A DNA stretch of 64,000 nucleotides. Origin: Blepharisma stoltei (Eukaryota; Ciliophora; Heterotrichea; Heterotrichida; Blepharismidae). Below, piece after piece: positions 62,037-64,000 of this stretch. Position 1 is the stretch's first letter; the number at the start of each line of letters is the position of its first letter. The stretch covers positions 30,815 through 94,814 of the forward strand of contig CAJZBQ010000049.1 of assembly GCA_914767885.1 (NCBI GenBank). Direction: 5' to 3'. A model generated the notes under the pieces. The model was not told the DNA's origin and searched no databases. It saw nothing but the letters and a program-made list of their open reading frames with translations. The translations under genes and the position numbers were made by a program.

Positions 62037-64000
62037 AGGGTGTTAGGGTGTTAGGGTGTTAGGGTGTTAGGGTGTTAGGGTGTTAGGGTGTTAGGGTGTT
62101 AGGGTGTTAGGGTGTTAGGGTGTTAGGGTGTTAGGGTGTTAGGGTGTTAGGGTGTTAGGGTGTTAGGGTGTTAGGGTGTTAGGGTGTTAGGGTGTTAGGG
62201 TGTTAGGGTGTTAGGGTGTTAGGGTGTTAGGGTGTTAGGGTGTTAGGGTGTTAGGGTGTTAGGGTGTTAGGGTGTTAGGGTGTTAGGGTGTTAGGGTGTT
62301 AGGGTGTTAGGGTGTTAGGGTGTTAGGGTGTTAGGGTGTTAGGGTGTTAGGGTGTTAGGGTGTTAGGGTGTTAGGGTGTTAGGGTGTTAGGGTGTTAGGG
62401 TGTTAGGGTGTTAGGGTGTGTTAGGGTGTTAGGGTGTTAGGGTGTTAGGGTGTTAGGGTGTTAGGGTGTTAGGGTGTTAGGGTGTTAGGGTGTTAGGGTG
62501 TTAGGGTGTTAGGGTGTTAGGGTGTTAGGGTGTTAGGGTGTTAGGGTGTTAGGGTGTTAGGGTGTTAGGGTGTTAGGGTGTTAGGGTGTTAGGGTGTTAG
62601 GGTGTTAGGGTGTTAGGGGTGTTAGGGTGTTAGGGTGTTAGGGTGTTAGGGTGTTAGGGTGTTAGGGTGTTAGGGTGTTAGGGTGTTAGGGTGTTAGGGT
62701 GTTAGGGTGTTAGGGTGTTAGGGTGTTAGGGTGTTAGGGTGTTAGGGGTGTTAGGGTGTTAGGGTGTTAGGGTGTTAGGGTGTTAGGGTGTTAGGGTGTT
62801 AGGGTGTTAGGGTGTTAGGGTGTTAGGGTGTTAGGGTGTTAGGGTGTTAGGGTGTTAGGGTGTTAGGGTGTTAGGGTGTTAGGGTGTTAGGGTGTTAGGG
62901 TGTTAGGGTGTTAGGGTGTTAGGGTGTTAGGGTGTTAGGGTGTTAGGGTGTTAGGGTGTTAGGGTGTTAGGGTGTTAGGGTGTTAGGGTGTTAGGGTGTT
63001 AGGGTGTTAGGGTGTTAGGGTGTTAGGGTGTTAGGGTGTTAGGGTGTTAGGGTGTTAGGGTGTTAGGGTGTTAGGGTGTTAGGGTGTTAGGGTGTTAGGG
63101 TGTTAGGGTGTTAGGGTGTTAGGGTGTTAGGGTGTTAGGGTGTTAGGGTGTTAGGGTGTTAGGGTGTTAGGGTGTTAGGGTGTTAGGGTGTTAGGGTGTT
63201 AGGGTGTTAGGGTGTTAGGGTGTTAGGGTGTTAGGGTGTTAGGGTGTTAGGGTGTTAGGGTGTTAGGGTGTTAGGGTGTTAGGGTGTTAGGGTGTTAGGG
63301 TGTTAGGGTGTTAGGGTGTTAGGGTGTTAGGGTGTTAGGGTGTTAGGGTGTTAGGGTGTTAGGGTGTTAGGGTGTTAGGGTGTTAGGGTGTTAGGGTGTT
63401 AGGGTGTTAGGGTGTTAGGGTGTTAGGGTGTTAGGGTGTTAGGGTGTTAGGGTGTTAGGGTGTTAGGGTGTTAGGGTGTTAGGGTGTTAGGGTGTTAGGT
63501 GTTAGGGTGTTAGGGTGTTAGGGTGTTAGGGTGTTAGGGTGTTAGGGTGTTAGGGTGTTAGGGTGTTAGGGTGTTAGGGTGTTAGGGTGTTAGGGTGTTA
63601 GGGTGTTAGGGTGTTAGGGTGTTAGGGTGTTAGGGTGTTAGGGTGTTAGGGTGTTAGGGTGTTAGGGTGTTAGGGTGTTAGGGTAGGGTGTTAGGGTGTT
63701 AGGGTGTTAGGGTGTTAGGGTTAGGGTGTTAGGGTGTTAGGGTGTTAGGGTGTTAGGGTGTTAGGGTGTTAGGGTGTTTAGGGTGTTAGGGTGTTAGGGT
63801 GTTAGGGTGTTAGGGTAGTGTTAGGGTGTTAGGGTGTTAGGGTGTTAGGGGTGTTAGGGTGTTAGGGTGTTAGGGTGTTAGGGTGTTAGGGTGTTAGGGT
63901 GTTAGGGTGTTAGGGTGTTAGGGTGTTAGGGTGTTAGGGTGTTAGGGTGTTAGGGTGTTAGGGTGTTAGGGTGTTAGGGTGTTAGGGTGTTAGGGTGTTA
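62037..64000 (+). repeat. Telomere, (TGTTAGGG)n
   Basis: About 245 tandem 8-mers running to the window end, G-rich strand 5'-3' towards the end, as for a right chromosome end. Sparse variants: an extra G near 62616 and 62745, TGTGTTAGGG near 62417, and a cluster of shortened units (GGTAGGG, TTAGGGTTAGGG, TAGTG) at 63497-63850. The CCCTAACA repeat fits heterotrich ciliates. Confidence 0.97.

Noticed and set aside
61195-64000. CRISPR-like array
   Set aside because: The repeats are contiguous 8- and 9-mers without spacers: telomere and minisatellite in a eukaryote.
1-64000. tRNA and rRNA genes
   Set aside because: The GC-rich islands were inspected for cloverleaf A and B box patterns and rRNA motifs; none was convincing, and each island is explained by a mobile element or gene.

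Overview
The window looks like unprocessed germline (micronuclear) DNA of a heterotrich ciliate, most probably Blepharisma or a close relative, ending in a telomere on the right. The evidence is internal. TGA sits in frame at positions where tryptophan is invariant (SNF2 helicase, purple acid phosphatase, MORN and ubiquitin-protease genes), while TAA and TAG end genes. Introns are only 15-17 nt. Many genes are interrupted by AT-rich or inverted-repeat insertions whose removal, usually between two TA dinucleotides, restores the reading frame, as expected of internal eliminated sequences (IESs). The last 2 kb is a TGTTAGGG array. The genus assignment is inference; code, introns and insertions were read directly.

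Layout. 0-4 kb: a membrane-protein gene broken by a retroelement, a decayed gene and a coiled-coil gene. 4.5-15.2 kb: a tandem duplication of a purple acid phosphatase (PAP) / MORN-dual-specificity phosphatase block; one phosphatase of each type is intact and the other copies are interrupted or decayed. 15.3-20.5 kb: an acetyltransferase-like gene, small hypothetical genes and a stray PAP fragment. 20.8-23.3 kb: two Ran GTPase copies sharing one IES, the first carrying two further insertions. 24-30.8 kb: ankyrin gene, hypothetical gene, PERK-like eIF2alpha kinase, DCAF11-like WD40 gene. 31-38.6 kb: a gene-poor region dominated by a 5-kb palindrome with nested transposons. 38.7-41.5 kb: a calcium-dependent protein kinase split by three insertions. 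41.5-52.2 kb: a compact, nearly insertion-free housekeeping cluster (RCC1 protein, LEM2/MAN1-type inner nuclear membrane protein, Asterix, ISWI remodeller, nucleostemin-type GTPase). 52.3-58.3 kb: an EF-hand gene with three IESs and an oligopeptidase gene with three insertions and two introns. 58.8-61.6 kb: subtelomeric broken genes (ubiquitin protease, E2, kelch). 62-64 kb: telomere.

At least four insertion classes can be told apart. (1) Inverted-repeat elements beginning CTCCCC, flanked by a 3-bp TNA duplication; TAA, TTA, TCA and TGA all occur, and frames are restored even where no TA is available. (2) Roughly 0.1-0.6-kb GC-richer SINE-like elements with 10-16-bp target duplications and a shared tail near CGCCATATTTTAATTAT. 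(3) Fold-back elements with 8-9-bp target duplications. (4) Perfect or near-perfect palindromic mini-elements with TATAG ends. Alongside these are short anonymous TA-bounded IESs, down to about 29 bp. The 5-kb palindrome and the Ran duplicates supply internal empty sites that prove several insertions.

Coordinates of interrupted genes span the whole locus including insertions. Frameshifts in subtelomeric genes could partly reflect assembly errors.
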